A DNA stretch of 64,000 bases from Virgibacillus profundi (GCF_002287375.1 NZ_NPOA01000004.1:186001-250000), one strand, 5' to 3'. Positions 1 through 8,574 are shown, numbered from the stretch's first letter. The notes: generated by a model from the sequence alone, not told the origin. A program made the numbers and translations.

Positions 1-672
1 GAAATAATCAGAATAATATGGGATGATGAATGTGGAGGTGACAGTCTCGTTGCTCCGGGTAGAGGATCAAGTTCAGGATTTATTTTAAATTATTTACTTG
101 ATATTACTCAAATTAACCCATTAGAATATGGAATTGAAATGCCACACTGGAGACATTTACATAAAAGTCGTCCCGATATTGGAGCATTGGACATTGACAT
201 TGATACAGAAGCAAATAAACGTCCTAGAATTATTCAAGCTCTAAAAGACCATTTTGGAGAAGATAGAATCTTACAAGTAGCTACATTTGGAACAGAAACA
301 TCTAAAGCAGCTATAACAACAGCGTGTAGAGGATTAGGATATGATTCAGATATTGCCTTACACTTAGGTAGCATGATTCCTTTTGAGCGTGGTAAAAATT
401 GGAGTATAAGCGATTGTTTGTATGGCAATGAAGAGAAAGATAGAAAACCAGTTAAAGAGTTTATTAATGAGATTGAACGCTATCCTAAGTTAAAAGAAAC
501 TGCATTGGGATTGAATGGTCTAATTTCCAAGAGGGGAGTACACGCGGGAGGAGTCGTATTATTTCCTGATATATACTACAAAACTAGCTCATTAATGCGA
601 GCACCCAATGGAACTCCTATTACAGCCTATTCGTTAGATGATGTTCAGGCTATGTCGAATATTAAATTTGAT
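1..672 (+). CDS. Phage DNA polymerase III alpha (C family), exon 1, 5'-truncated by window edge
   Basis: Replicative DNA polymerase of the bacterial C family, as encoded by SPbeta-type phages (YorL). The frame is open from base 1, so the N-terminal part lies outside the window. Visible motifs are APGRGSSSG (near 52-78) and the catalytic DIDID (about codons 53-57), matching the PDIDIDF block of bacterial alpha subunits, followed by an RGVHAGGVV block. The exon ends at the KFD codons (664-672), the position of the third catalytic Asp (E. coli D555). A TAA follows at once, but the protein resumes in frame at 2025 after a group I intron. Splicing gives NIKFD joined to LLTIEAL. Confidence 0.9.
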
Positions 673-2024
673 TAACATTATATTGCTCGCAACTCACACA
701 ATAATGAGAGGGGCGAGAAAATGGCAAAAATTCACAGAGAAAAATATTACAATCAAATCTTAGAGTTATTTAGAAAAGGAAATAACATGTCCACTATAGC
801 AGAAATACTTAATATTAATCGATTAGATGTAAGAAAGGTTTTGGAGGAGAATAAATTATATCAGCCAAGCTATTTAAAATTACGAAATGACTATGATAAG
901 ATGGTTATTAAAGTTAAAAAATATTATGTTGACGATAACCTTTCTGCGGTTGAAGTTGCTGAAAAAGCAGGTATTTCTGACAGGTCTGTTATTAGATTAT
1001 TAAAAGGCATGAATATTCCAATCAGACCTCAATCTTATTACGTGACAACAAATTCAGTTAACGAGAAAGCTTTTTCAGAATACACTCCCGAAAGCGTGTA
1101 TTGGCAGGGTTTATTGCTGGTGATGGCTGTGTGTTCAATCGTCGAACAGATAGAGATGCAGATTATGCACATGTGTTAACCATTGGACTCTCGTATAAAG
1201 ATAAGTCACACTTAGAAAAGTTTAAGGAATTTGTTGATTTTTCAGGAGATTTATACATAGATAAAGATCGCACTAAAATTACAATAACAATAAATAGCAG
1301 GCGGTTGGTAAAAGACATAATGGAAAAATATGATATAACTAAAAATAAAACAGATACTTATACACCTCCTGACAAAATCCCATCTCATCTAAAAAAATAT
1401 TTTGTGTTAGGTCTTTTTGATTCAGACGGTTCAATGACAAAAATAAATAGACCCAACAAAGCTGTAAACGGACATGTTAAAGGATTATATGTTTTTGGAA
1501 TGAGTTTTACAGGCACTATGGAAACAATTATCTATATTAGAAATTTTTTTGGTAGTACTGTAAAAGAAACTAAAAGACGTGAAAATGATTCAAACAATTA
1601 TACAATCTTGTTTCAGGGTAATATTCAATTAATCAAATATGGCTCTAAGTTGTATGATAAATACTCTAAAAAGTTTTGTATGAAAAGAAAATATAAAAAA
1701 TACTGTGAGTTGCTTGAGCAATATAATATAGTCGTCCATGATGGTAACATTATGGATTATGAGCTGGTGAACCTGTAAATGCAGGGTGTGTCTTAGATAA
1801 GATGCTAACAGGGGAAGCCTAAGTCATAATTAAAAAATATGATATGGTAATCCTGTGCCAAGCCTTTGTGTACAAAGGAAGGTGCAACGACTATTCCGAG
1901 AGGAAGTAGGTTATGGGTGAAATTCCTATAGCCGAAGTGCCAGCCAGCCCCAAGGGTTGAAGATATAGTCTACTCCGACTGAATCAATCAGTGTTAAAGT
2001 ATCTCGAAAGAGACGGTAGAGAGG
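673..2024 (+). ncRNA. Group I self-splicing intron in phage polymerase gene
   Basis: This 1352-nt insertion interrupts the polymerase between the catalytic KFD and LLTIEAL. The exon ends in U672 and the intron ends in G2024, the expected group I boundaries, and the junction keeps frame. After the internal ORF lie core elements typical of subgroup IA: AACAGGGGAAGCC (P-like, 1807-1819), AATCCTGTGCCAAGCC (Q-like, 1849-1864), GTGCAACGACTA (R-like, 1882-1893) and AAGATATAGTCTACTCC (S-like, 1961-1977). The P7 strands GACTA and TAGTC are complementary. A 5' stem (CTCGC / GCGAG) lies before the ORF. The P1 guide sequence was not resolved, so the exact junction rests on frame plus the U/G rule. Confidence 0.85.
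721..1778 (+). pseudogene. Intron-encoded LAGLIDADG homing endonuclease with a frameshift
   Basis: The first part (721 to about 1104) encodes an N-terminal region rich in helix-turn-helix segments (AEKAGISDRSVIRLLKGM). The second part, in another frame, begins with WAGFIAGDGCVFN, a LAGLIDADG motif, and contains a second copy, LGLFDSDGSM (near 1411-1440). Reading TATTGG then GCAGGG restores one protein of about 350 residues, so one G appears to be missing near 1104 (TTGGCAGGG where TTGGGCAGGG is expected). No slippery heptamer suggests programmed frameshifting. The GAGGGG ribosome site before ATG 721 is good. Either the endonuclease is dead or there is a sequencing error. Confidence 0.85.
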
Positions 2025-4076
2025 TTACTTACAATTGAAGCATTAGATAAAATACGTGTTACATTAGACTTGCTTGTTGAAAACGGAGAAATAGAAAAAC
2101 AAGAAACATTGAAAGATACATTTAACAAATATTTACACCCAGACGCAATAGACAAAGAAAGTAAAGAGGTTTATAAAATTTTGGGAAATGATACTACAGC
2201 AGATATTTTTCAGTTCAGTACAGATTTGGCACGAGACGCGATTACCAAGGTTAAACCTAGTAACTTAATTGAGACAGCATCTGTAAATTCACTTATGAGG
2301 CTAATGTCAGATACTGGGGAGCAACCAATTGATACCTTTGTTCGATTCAAAAACGATATAAGCTTATGGTATCAAGAGATGAAAGATTACGGCTTGAATG
2401 AATCAGAGATTGAGGTAATGGAAGAACATTTACTGATTTTAAATGGAATTTCCGAAAGTCAGGAAAATATTATGACTATTACAATGGATAAACGAGTTGC
2501 AGGCTTCTCAGTCAAAGATGCGAACCGCCTTAGAAAAATTATCGCAAAGAGTAATCGAGATGCAGTTGCGGATATGAAGCAGTATTTTATGGACAGTGGA
2601 TTAAAATTAGGGAACAGGCAAGAAATTTTAAATTATGTGTGGAACGTGCAGGTGTTCCGACAATTATTATACAGTTTTTCCACATTACACGTAATTCCAT
2701 ATACGTTAGTAGCTTTGCAGGAAATCAACCTTAATTTACATTACAATCCTATTTATTGGCAGACGGCTTGCTTAACTGTTAACAGCGGTGGCATGGATGA
2801 TGAAGAAGAGGCTATTAAAAAACAATCCTCAAATTATGGGAAAGTCGCAGCGAGTATAGGAGAAATGCAGGAACGTAACGTAAAAGTGTCCTTGCCCAAC
2901 ATCAATAAAGCAGGTTTTGGCTTTACGCCAGATATTGAAAATAATGCAATCATATTCGGATTAAAGGGTCTCGTGGGCGTAGGGGATGACGCAGTACACA
3001 CAATAATCCAAAATCGTCCATACACATCATTCTCAGATTTCCTAACTAGACTACACACCACCAAACTACTTAAGAATGGTCACGTTGTACAACTAATCAA
3101 AGCAGGATGTTTCGACGAATTTGATTCACGTATCAACATAATGAAACAATATGTAAATCACACATTTGCACCTAGAAAGAACTTAACATTAGCATCCTTT
3201 AACACAATATTACAGCTAGGCAACGATATACTACCAGACGAGTTATCTATCAATGTACGCTATTATCGTTACAGACAGCACATATACAAGCACTCAATAG
3301 GCAAGTCACCTGATCGTAAAACTAAGAATCGGCTATTCTTATTAGACAACATCTCAACTGAGTTTCTATATGAGCATTTCTCAGAGTCCTGTATAGTAGA
3401 CTACGATGAGAATACAAGTTTACCAATAGTAGCTGAGTGGCTCTTTGAAAAAGAATATGATAAGAAGATGGAAGTTGTAAAAGAATGGTTGACTCAAGAA
3501 TCAACTTTACAATTGGTTAATGATAAATTGTATCAAGAGGAATGGGATAATACAACTAAGAATGAGAGCATGGAAGCTGGAGAAATGTCAAGCCTATCTT
3601 ATTATTACACAGGGCATGAGTTAGAACACCTAGACACAGAGAAATATGATATATCCAACTTCTCTGAGCTTTCAGAAGAACCGATACCGGTACGTGATTT
3701 CCAATATAAAGGACAGACAAGACATGAATATCAAATTTCTAGGCTGGCAGGGACTATCTTAGACAAAGACAAAAACAGACATACAGTAACCATCCTAACA
3801 ACTGATGGGGTAGTTGTTGTCAAAATGTACGCAGGTGCGTACAGTCACTACTCAAGACAGATATCGGAACGTGGAGCAAATGGTAAGAAAACTGTTATTG
3901 ACAAGAGTTGGTTCAATCGTGGCAACAAAGCACTTTTTGTGGGATTCAGACGTGGCAATCAATTCGTCTTACGTAAGTATCGTAATACGATTTATCAACA
4001 CACTATTGCTTTGATTGATGATATAGATGAGAATGGTGACTTATCACTTACAACTGAGCGTGTTAATATGGATTAA
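2025..4076 (+). CDS. Phage DNA polymerase III alpha (C family), exon 2
   Basis: C-terminal part of the phage polymerase, in frame with exon 1 after intron removal; the first codons read LLTIEALDKIRVTLDLL. It holds the rest of the fingers region (for example DIFQFSTDLARDAI), the finger/HhH segment with GLKGLVGVGDDAVHTI (about 2959-3006), and a C-terminal beta-rich OB-fold-like region (RLAGTILDKDKNRHTVTIL). The protein is divergent from the host DnaE at 44.4 kb and shares only the catalytic blocks. An ATG at 2070 would give a separate ORF, but no ribosome site precedes it, which supports translation from the spliced message. Confidence 0.88.
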   Translation, partial: LLTIEALDKIRVTLDLLVENGEIEKQETLKDTFNKYLHPDAIDKESKEVYKILGNDTTADIFQFSTDLARDAITKVKPSNLIETASVNSLMRLMSDTGEQPIDTFVRFKNDISLWYQEMKDYGLNESEIEVMEEHLLILNGISESQENIMTITMDKRVAGFSVKDANRLRKIIAKSNRDAVADMKQYFMDSGLKLGNRQEILNYVWNVQVFRQLLYSFSTLHVIPYTLVALQEINLNLHYNPIYWQTACLTVNSGGMDDEEEAIKKQSSNYGKVAASIGEMQERNVKVSLPNINKAGFGFTPDIENNAIIFGLKGLVGVGDDAVHTIIQNRPYTSFSDFLTRLHTTKLLKNGHVVQLIKAGCFDEFDSRINIMKQYVNHTFAPRKNLTLASFNTILQLGNDILPDELSINVRYYRYRQHIYKHSIGKSPDRKTKNRLFLLDNISTEFLYEHFSESCIVDYDENTSLPIVAEWLFEKEYDKKMEVVKEWLTQESTLQLVNDKLYQEEWDNTTKNESMEAGEMSSLSYYYTGHELEHLDTEKYDISNFSELSEEPIPVRDFQYKGQTRHEYQISRLAGTILDKDKNRHTVTILTTDGVVVVKMYAGAYSHYSRQISERGANGKKTVIDKSWFNRGNKALFVGFRRGNQFVLRKYRNTIYQHTIALIDDIDENGDLSLTTERVNMD

Positions 4077-4098
4077 AAACAAATCTTCCAAATAACAG

Positions 4099-4127
4099 TT
4101 GACTATAACTAAACAATATTATATAAT
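4099..4127 (+). promoter_or_regulatory. Sigma-A-type promoter with embedded palindromic element (site A)
   Basis: TTGACT (4099-4104) and TATAAT (4122-4127) are separated by 17 bp. The spacer holds ACTAAACAATATTAT (4108-4122), a diverged copy of the phage 15-bp element found at 15636, 20642 and 22712, starting 9 bases after the start of the -35 box as in those copies. It drives the 3D-domain gene at 4228. Confidence 0.75.
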
Positions 4128-4133
4128 GTATAT

Positions 4134-4227
4134 ACAACATCAAATACATATCAAGAGGAGGTGAACATCTTCACCAAGATTAACACAGTTATCATCAATA
4201 AGCTCCACCAACTGAAAGGACGGTTTC
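4134..4227 (+). promoter_or_regulatory. Structured 5' leader of the 3D-domain gene
   Basis: Between the predicted start of transcription (about 4134) and ATG 4228, a strong Shine-Dalgarno core (AGGAGGTGA, 4156-4164) lies partly within the perfect hairpin GGTGAA-CATC-TTCACC (4160-4175). A GTG at 4161 opens a 26-codon frame ending at 4241, which overlaps the start of the downstream gene. Whether this small frame is translated is unclear. Confidence 0.35.
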
Positions 4228-4944
4228 ATGCTACACAATAATATGAACAACATCAATACAATCAACAACACAAGAACAACAGTTTTTACTTTTATCTGCG
4301 CAACTATCATCTTAACAACAGGGTTAATCAATTATCAAGTTACACAGAAGAAAGAAGAATTGGAAGAAGCAAATGAAGGATTAGGGAATAATGTGTCTGA
4401 ATTGGACGCAGAGGTCAATGACTTATCCAGTGATATATCTGAACTTAATACAGATATAAAAGAATATAATAATACTATCACAAAACAACAAGAAAAACTT
4501 AAAGAATTGAAAACAGATAAGGAACAACTCAAAAAAGATAATAAAAAACTAAACAATACTATACAAAAGAAAGATGAAAAGTTAGATGGTTTAGTCCAAT
4601 TATCAAACACTTCGAGGAATAAGTCTAAGTCAGCTAAAACCACAAGTACGACCAAGACAATGGAAGTTACTGCTTATACCGCATCTTGCAAAGGCTGCTC
4701 GGGGATTACTTATAAAGGAACTAATGTTCAAAATACAAAGTATCACCCCAGTGGATATAGAATCGTAGCAGTTGATCCGAATGTTGTTCCATTGGGTACA
4801 TTGATTGAAGTTAATGGTGAAACCTACATCGCAGACGACATTGGCAGCGCCATAAAAGGAAATCGTTTAGATTTACTATTCAGTTCTAAATCGAATGCAT
4901 TACAGTTCGGAAGGCAGCAATTGAAAGTTAACATCTTAAATTAA
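4228..4944 (+). CDS. 3D-domain protein with membrane anchor and coiled coil (YorM-like)
   Basis: 238 aa. A single membrane segment (about residues 14-32) is followed by a long heptad-rich coiled coil (about 38-120), then a C-terminal 3D domain named for its three Asp: MEVTAYTASCKGCSG, then VDPNVVPLGT, ADDIGSAIKGNRLDL. The 3D fold is shared with MltA lytic transglycosylases and spore/cell-wall proteins, so a role in cell-wall cleavage at the membrane face is likely. SPbeta has a 3D protein (YorM) next to its polymerase YorL, the same order as here. AAAGGA lies 7 nt before the ATG. The unusual CKGCSG insert is typical of Bacillus 3D proteins. Confidence 0.82.
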   Translation: MLHNNMNNINTINNTRTTVFTFICATIILTTGLINYQVTQKKEELEEANEGLGNNVSELDAEVNDLSSDISELNTDIKEYNNTITKQQEKLKELKTDKEQLKKDNKKLNNTIQKKDEKLDGLVQLSNTSRNKSKSAKTTSTTKTMEVTAYTASCKGCSGITYKGTNVQNTKYHPSGYRIVAVDPNVVPLGTLIEVNGETYIADDIGSAIKGNRLDLLFSSKSNALQFGRQQLKVNILN

Positions 4945-4958
4945 AAGGAGGGTCTCAC

Positions 4959-5489
4959 ATGAATATTTTGATAGATGGAGTAGATGCTTCAGGCAAGAGC
5001 ACTGTAGCACATAAATTAAGCGATAAGCTAAATATGTTAGAAGTAAGAGGATCTTCCTTTGAATTGGCTGACTGCACCAACGAAGAATTATACAAACACT
5101 TCACAAAGGTTGCCAACCTAGACAATGCAATAATTCAGAGGGGAATCTACTCTAATCGCACGTATGCAACTCTATACCAAGATTACGCAATCTTATCACA
5201 TGAACAACGTACAACAATCGAAGATAAATTTAAAGACAATACAGTGGTCATCTATTTAACCGCACCAGAAGAAACAATCATCAACAGACTAGAAGAACGT
5301 GGAGATGATTATGTCACCACTGACAAAGTTTCATCTATTCTAGGATTATACAAAACTGTAATGACAGATGCAATCTCCAACAGTGTGGCAGTATTAACAT
5401 ATGATACATCCAAGTTATCCAGTGATGAAATTGTGGAAGATATCATTAAAGTCATACAAGAGCCTGAAGAACATTTATCAGATGAATAA
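4959..5489 (+). CDS. Deoxynucleoside monophosphate kinase (thymidylate kinase-like, YorS-like)
   Basis: 176 aa P-loop kinase. The Walker A motif is near the start (DGVDASGKST, residues 6-15), a second conserved region reads IIQRGIYSNRTYA (DRY-like position replaced by RGIYS), and a lid-type LEERGDDY follows. It probably phosphorylates dTMP or another dNMP to feed phage DNA synthesis, alongside ThyA, DHFR and ribonucleotide reductase encoded downstream. AAAGGAGGG precedes the ATG. In SPbeta, YorS occupies a similar place. Confidence 0.82.
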   Translation: MNILIDGVDASGKSTVAHKLSDKLNMLEVRGSSFELADCTNEELYKHFTKVANLDNAIIQRGIYSNRTYATLYQDYAILSHEQRTTIEDKFKDNTVVIYLTAPEETIINRLEERGDDYVTTDKVSSILGLYKTVMTDAISNSVAVLTYDTSKLSSDEIVEDIIKVIQEPEEHLSDE

Positions 5490-5706
5490 TAATATATTAA
5501 CAAACGTAAAGTACATATTGGATAATTATGGAGAACATATTACTAATGACAAACAACTCATTCTAATGTATTGGAAGATAATCGATGAGGTTGAAATAAG
5601 CAAAACGTTTATCTCAACCGTCGATTTTCTAAATCTTAGCACAAATGTAGCAGATATTCTAAGCGGCAAGATACTATTAGAAATCATGGAAAAGGAAGGA
5701 CTATAA
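5482..5706 (+). CDS. Small phage protein, unknown function
   Basis: 74 aa from ATG 5482, which overlaps the end of the kinase gene by 8 nt, implying coupled translation. Predicted mostly helical (NVKYILDNYGEHIT...), with no recognised domain. The frame is open further upstream, but that part lies inside the kinase gene. Confidence 0.6.
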   Translation: MNNNILTNVKYILDNYGEHITNDKQLILMYWKIIDEVEISKTFISTVDFLNLSTNVADILSGKILLEIMEKEGL

Positions 5707-5709
5707 ATT

Positions 5710-6123
5710 ATGATGATATTTTTTGGATTGGTATTATTAATCACATATCTATGTCTACTCACAGTAGGTAATATTAAATTAGATGGTACTGATAAAGAAA
5801 CAGAATCCATGTCTACAGAGGAGCAAATTAAGCTTATCATTAAAATGGGCGTTTTTGTTATCGGAGTATTTTCCATATTAATAATCGAGGCGCTCTTTTT
5901 AATCAACGCATTAAGTATTGACATGTTCCTATACCCAACAGTGGGCATGTTAGTTTTAGCGATCATCGGTTGGGTGAGAGGCGTAACAACTGTAAAGAAA
6001 CATAAAAAGCATCCAGAACTAAAAGAATATAATAAAAAGAAAAATCGCACAGTATTTGGAACAATTGCACAGATACTAAAAATAGCATATTTTGCTTACA
6101 TACTATTTCTATTAATATTCTAA
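5710..6123 (+). CDS. Four-helix membrane protein, unknown function
   Basis: 137 aa with hydrophobic segments at about residues 2-20, 45-65, 71-90 and 117-136, separated by a charged loop (KKHKKHPELKEYNKKKNR). AAGGAAGGA lies before two adjacent ATGs (5710 and 5713). No family recognised. It follows the 5482 gene by 3 nt in the same operon. Confidence 0.7.
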   Translation: MMIFFGLVLLITYLCLLTVGNIKLDGTDKETESMSTEEQIKLIIKMGVFVIGVFSILIIEALFLINALSIDMFLYPTVGMLVLAIIGWVRGVTTVKKHKKHPELKEYNKKKNRTVFGTIAQILKIAYFAYILFLLIF

Positions 6124-6136
6124 GGAGGGAAATGTA

Positions 6137-6433
6137 TTGTTTCTAATCAGAGACCATGACGGACATGTACATAGCAAAGTTAAAGATCCCGGTGTAGTAA
6201 TAGATAAGAAAACTGGAACACTCATTATGATAGGTGAGGCTTCAAAGATGGAAGATTATCGTTTATCACTCAAAAACAGATACGAATCCTTTGGTGCATT
6301 TGCATTATCCAAAGATTTAGTTACTATGAAAATCTCCAAAGATCAAGATGAGATTGATAAAGTGTTTCAGATTACTGGTTATGTTAAAACATTGTATGAT
6401 AATTTGATTAAAACAGTAGAAGAGGAGGTGTGA
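6137..6433 (+). CDS. Small phage protein, unknown function
   Basis: 98 aa with a TTG start chosen because AAGGAGGG sits 8 nt upstream; no ATG fits. Soluble, mixed alpha/beta. The N-terminal part has a paired-strand look (FLIRDHDGHVHSKV, then VVIDKKTGTLIMIG). Not recognised. Confidence 0.65.
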   Translation: MFLIRDHDGHVHSKVKDPGVVIDKKTGTLIMIGEASKMEDYRLSLKNRYESFGAFALSKDLVTMKISKDQDEIDKVFQITGYVKTLYDNLIKTVEEEV

Positions 6434-6435
6434 AT

Positions 6436-6591
6436 ATGATTTATCCCATTATTACTATGATCTTGTGGTTGATTATTAGAGTTATACATTCTCTAGATCA
6501 CAAAAACACAAATCCAGCAACTTTATTGTTTGGTTTATGGTTGGCAATATCTGTGATAATTATGAGTCAAATTAGCATAATTATGTATTAA
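6436..6591 (+). CDS. Small membrane protein (51 aa), unknown function
   Basis: GAGGAGGTG precedes ATG 6436. Two hydrophobic segments (about residues 3-18 and 29-49) are separated by SLDHKNTNPAT, giving a hairpin membrane topology. The gene starts 2 nt after the previous stop. No family recognised. Confidence 0.6.
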   Translation: MIYPIITMILWLIIRVIHSLDHKNTNPATLLFGLWLAISVIIMSQISIIMY

Positions 6592-6632
6592 CTTTAAACA
6601 ACAATCAATTTCCATAGAAAGGATGTTACTTA

Positions 6633-7115
6633 GTGAAGCAAATACAAACAATTGAAATCAACTTAGAAAATTTAGAGACAATTATTATACATAGGCAGCA
6701 TGTTGGATATTTTGAATTAAATAATATCACAAGAAATTTACGCAGAAAAACTCTCAAAGACGTAAGTGAAAATTTTATTGTTTTAGAAGTGTTTATGCAA
6801 ATCTCATCTGAAGCTAATACAATGGACAGTTATGTAGAGGATGATTATAGTCTCAAACCATTTGAGCGAATCGTCTCACATAGCGATATCACATATTTTG
6901 TTATTAATTATGATGATGGATCGCAAGAAGAATTGCATTTACATTGGCATGGGAAAAATGATAGCGCAAATGATGCACAGTCTAGCGTTATAAACGAAGC
7001 TACTGGTGATTTATATTTAGCAATCAGTCAAACCGAACCAGTGCAAACTTACTTCAAAGAGGAAATAGAAGATAAACGTAAGTTGAGATTGTGGAAAGAA
7101 TTAAAAGAGGATTAA
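6633..7115 (+). CDS. Phage protein, unknown function
   Basis: 160 aa from a GTG preceded by AAAGGATG. Acidic, soluble, alternating strands and helices, with HLHWHGKNDSAND in the middle. No recognised domain. It is the first gene after a 40-nt gap that contains no clear promoter. Confidence 0.6.
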   Translation: MKQIQTIEINLENLETIIIHRQHVGYFELNNITRNLRRKTLKDVSENFIVLEVFMQISSEANTMDSYVEDDYSLKPFERIVSHSDITYFVINYDDGSQEELHLHWHGKNDSANDAQSSVINEATGDLYLAISQTEPVQTYFKEEIEDKRKLRLWKELKED

Positions 7116-7142
7116 TATTATATAATTAAAAGGAGAGATAAT

Positions 7143-7637
7143 ATGTATTCATCGGAAGATGTTCAAAAAGCTACATCATTTACACTTATTACTGGCGTAG
7201 GATTTAATGAGGATACAAGGTTACATAAAGTTTACGATCTATGCGAATTAAGCAATGGCGGAGAAGTGGTTCACAAAGATGATAAAGGATATACTTGGCT
7301 ACATGCATACAATGATGAGTTAACCAATGAAGCAAAATGCGCAATTCAATCTGGGGCTATTATTTATCACATTCCAGATGAAGAACCAACTAAAGCAGAT
7401 GATGAAATCAATACAACTCAGATCAACACATTCCATATTAACCAAATCGATAAAGTACACCATTCTGATCCATTGTTGTTTGAGCTTACGGTACGAACAG
7501 ATGCAGCAGGAAAAGCATTGTTGGATTCCATTCAGACAGAAATCGAAGCTAACGGTGAACTGGAAACATTACACAAGCAACGTGAAGTTATAGATGAACG
7601 AATTGATGAACTGCAAGCCAAGTTGAGAGGATATTAA
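7143..7637 (+). CDS. Phage protein with C-terminal coiled coil, unknown function
   Basis: 164 aa; AAAGGAG lies before ATG 7143. The last 40 residues form a charged coiled coil (LETLHKQREVIDERIDELQAKL). A copy of the ATATTAT element (TTAATATTATATAAT, 7112-7126) precedes the gene, but no -35 box is present. Confidence 0.6.
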   Translation: MYSSEDVQKATSFTLITGVGFNEDTRLHKVYDLCELSNGGEVVHKDDKGYTWLHAYNDELTNEAKCAIQSGAIIYHIPDEEPTKADDEINTTQINTFHINQIDKVHHSDPLLFELTVRTDAAGKALLDSIQTEIEANGELETLHKQREVIDERIDELQAKLRGY

Positions 7638-7689
7638 TTAGTAATCACCAATAAACGAAAATAATATTATACATAAGGAGAATGTTAAA

Positions 7690-8229
7690 ATGATACAAGA
7701 TAGTTGGGAACTAGAAGTAACAGAAGAAGAAATTGAAAATATTGACTTTGCACAACTAGAAAGTTGGAAAGTGGATAAATACATTGAACTTGTCAAAGAA
7801 AATAACGAAACAATTAAAAAATACGAAGAGATATTAGAAAAACGTAAAGCTGAATTAGATTTTCATTTTAAAACTAAAGAGGAAAAATTACTGAAGACGA
7901 ATCACTTTTTGCTGACTACATTGAATACATATGCAAAAACACAAAAAATGCAGAAAGCAAAAACACAGAGTAAATACACTTCGCTTGCGGGTGACATAGT
8001 TATTAAACAGCCACAAGACAAACTAGTGAAACCAACCACTAAAGATATTGAAGCAATTGAAAAACTATACCCTGAATTTGTTGAAAAGGTAGAAACAAAG
8101 AAAATAAATTGGAAAGACTTAAAACCTAAATTTGTTATACAGGCTGGCACGGTCTACGATCAAGAGACCGGAGAGGCAATCGAAGCAATTAAATATGAAA
8201 CAACCGAAGAAACTACAGAAGTAAAATAA
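7690..8229 (+). CDS. Gam-like host-nuclease inhibitor family protein (probable)
   Basis: 179 aa. A helical coiled-coil N-terminal half (to about residue 90) is followed by a small domain with SKYTSLAGDIVIKQ, then NWKDLKPKFVI and GTVYDQETGEAIEAI. This layout matches Firmicute phage relatives of Mu Gam, which bind DNA ends and block exonucleases such as RecBCD/AddAB. Assignment is by pattern, not by alignment. AAGGAG precedes the ATG, and the element ATAATATTAT (7661-7670) lies just upstream. Confidence 0.55.
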   Translation: MIQDSWELEVTEEEIENIDFAQLESWKVDKYIELVKENNETIKKYEEILEKRKAELDFHFKTKEEKLLKTNHFLLTTLNTYAKTQKMQKAKTQSKYTSLAGDIVIKQPQDKLVKPTTKDIEAIEKLYPEFVEKVETKKINWKDLKPKFVIQAGTVYDQETGEAIEAIKYETTEETTEVK

Positions 8230-8253
8230 TCACATACAAAAAACATTTTAAAT

Positions 8254-8329
8254 ATAATATTATTTATCCATTGACATAATCTAATAACCATGTTATTCTA
8301 TTAATAGACATAAAGATAAATAATATTAT
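8254..8329 (+). promoter_or_regulatory. Promoter bracketed by perfect inverted 15-bp operators (cassette 1)
   Basis: ATAATATTATTTATC (8254-8268) and its exact reverse complement GATAAATAATATTAT (8315-8329) flank a sigma-A-type promoter: TTGACA 8271-8276, 17-bp spacer, TATTCT 8294-8299. Copy starts are 61 bp apart and the left copy starts 17 bp before the -35 box. The same distances recur at 14653-14728. Confidence 0.75.
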
Positions 8330-8574
8330 ATTTATTTATATAAGAAGCTTAATCAAGTCACAATATAGAAACACTCGTTCCAATTTAAGGTAAAATCATC
8401 CTATTTTCTCGTATCGTCACACACAAGCCGATACAGACGTTTTATAATTTTACAACCTATTGCATGTAAAGTTAATTAGGACTATCACATGACACCTTGA
8501 AACGACCCAGTATTCAAAAATAGACCGAAATTTCATCACACAATAAAAGACGCATTTTAATGGGAGGGATAAAT
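8330..8574 (+). promoter_or_regulatory. Non-coding leader between cassette 1 and the 8575 gene
   Basis: About 245 bp with no convincing gene. It contains a hairpin, GTATCG / CGATAC (8411-8416 and 8429-8434, 12-nt loop), followed by a T-rich stretch, which could be a weak terminator or a leader structure. The region would be transcribed as the 5' leader from the promoter at 8271. No tRNA-like or riboswitch-like pattern recognised. Confidence 0.35.

Noticed and set aside
1101-1778. Second LAGLIDADG part as an independent gene starting at TTG 1101
   Set aside because: TTG is part of the Tyr-Trp codons of the longer protein and no ribosome site precedes it, so a frameshift explains it better.
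673-2024. Insertion in the phage polymerase considered as an intein
   Set aside because: The upstream frame is closed by TAA at the boundary, the endonuclease has its own ribosome site and start, and group I core elements follow it. No protein-splicing motifs are present.
4335-4655. Minus-strand frame of 106 codons, Ser/Leu-rich
   Set aside because: It is the antisense of the coiled-coil coding part of the 3D-domain gene.
5526-6050. Minus-strand frame of 174 codons
   Set aside because: It lies opposite two plus-strand genes with good ribosome sites. It is a shadow of a low-complexity, AT-rich hydrophobic sequence.
8330-8574. tRNA or riboswitch in the leader after cassette 1
   Set aside because: A GTTCC stretch and a hairpin are present, but no cloverleaf or known riboswitch core could be drawn.
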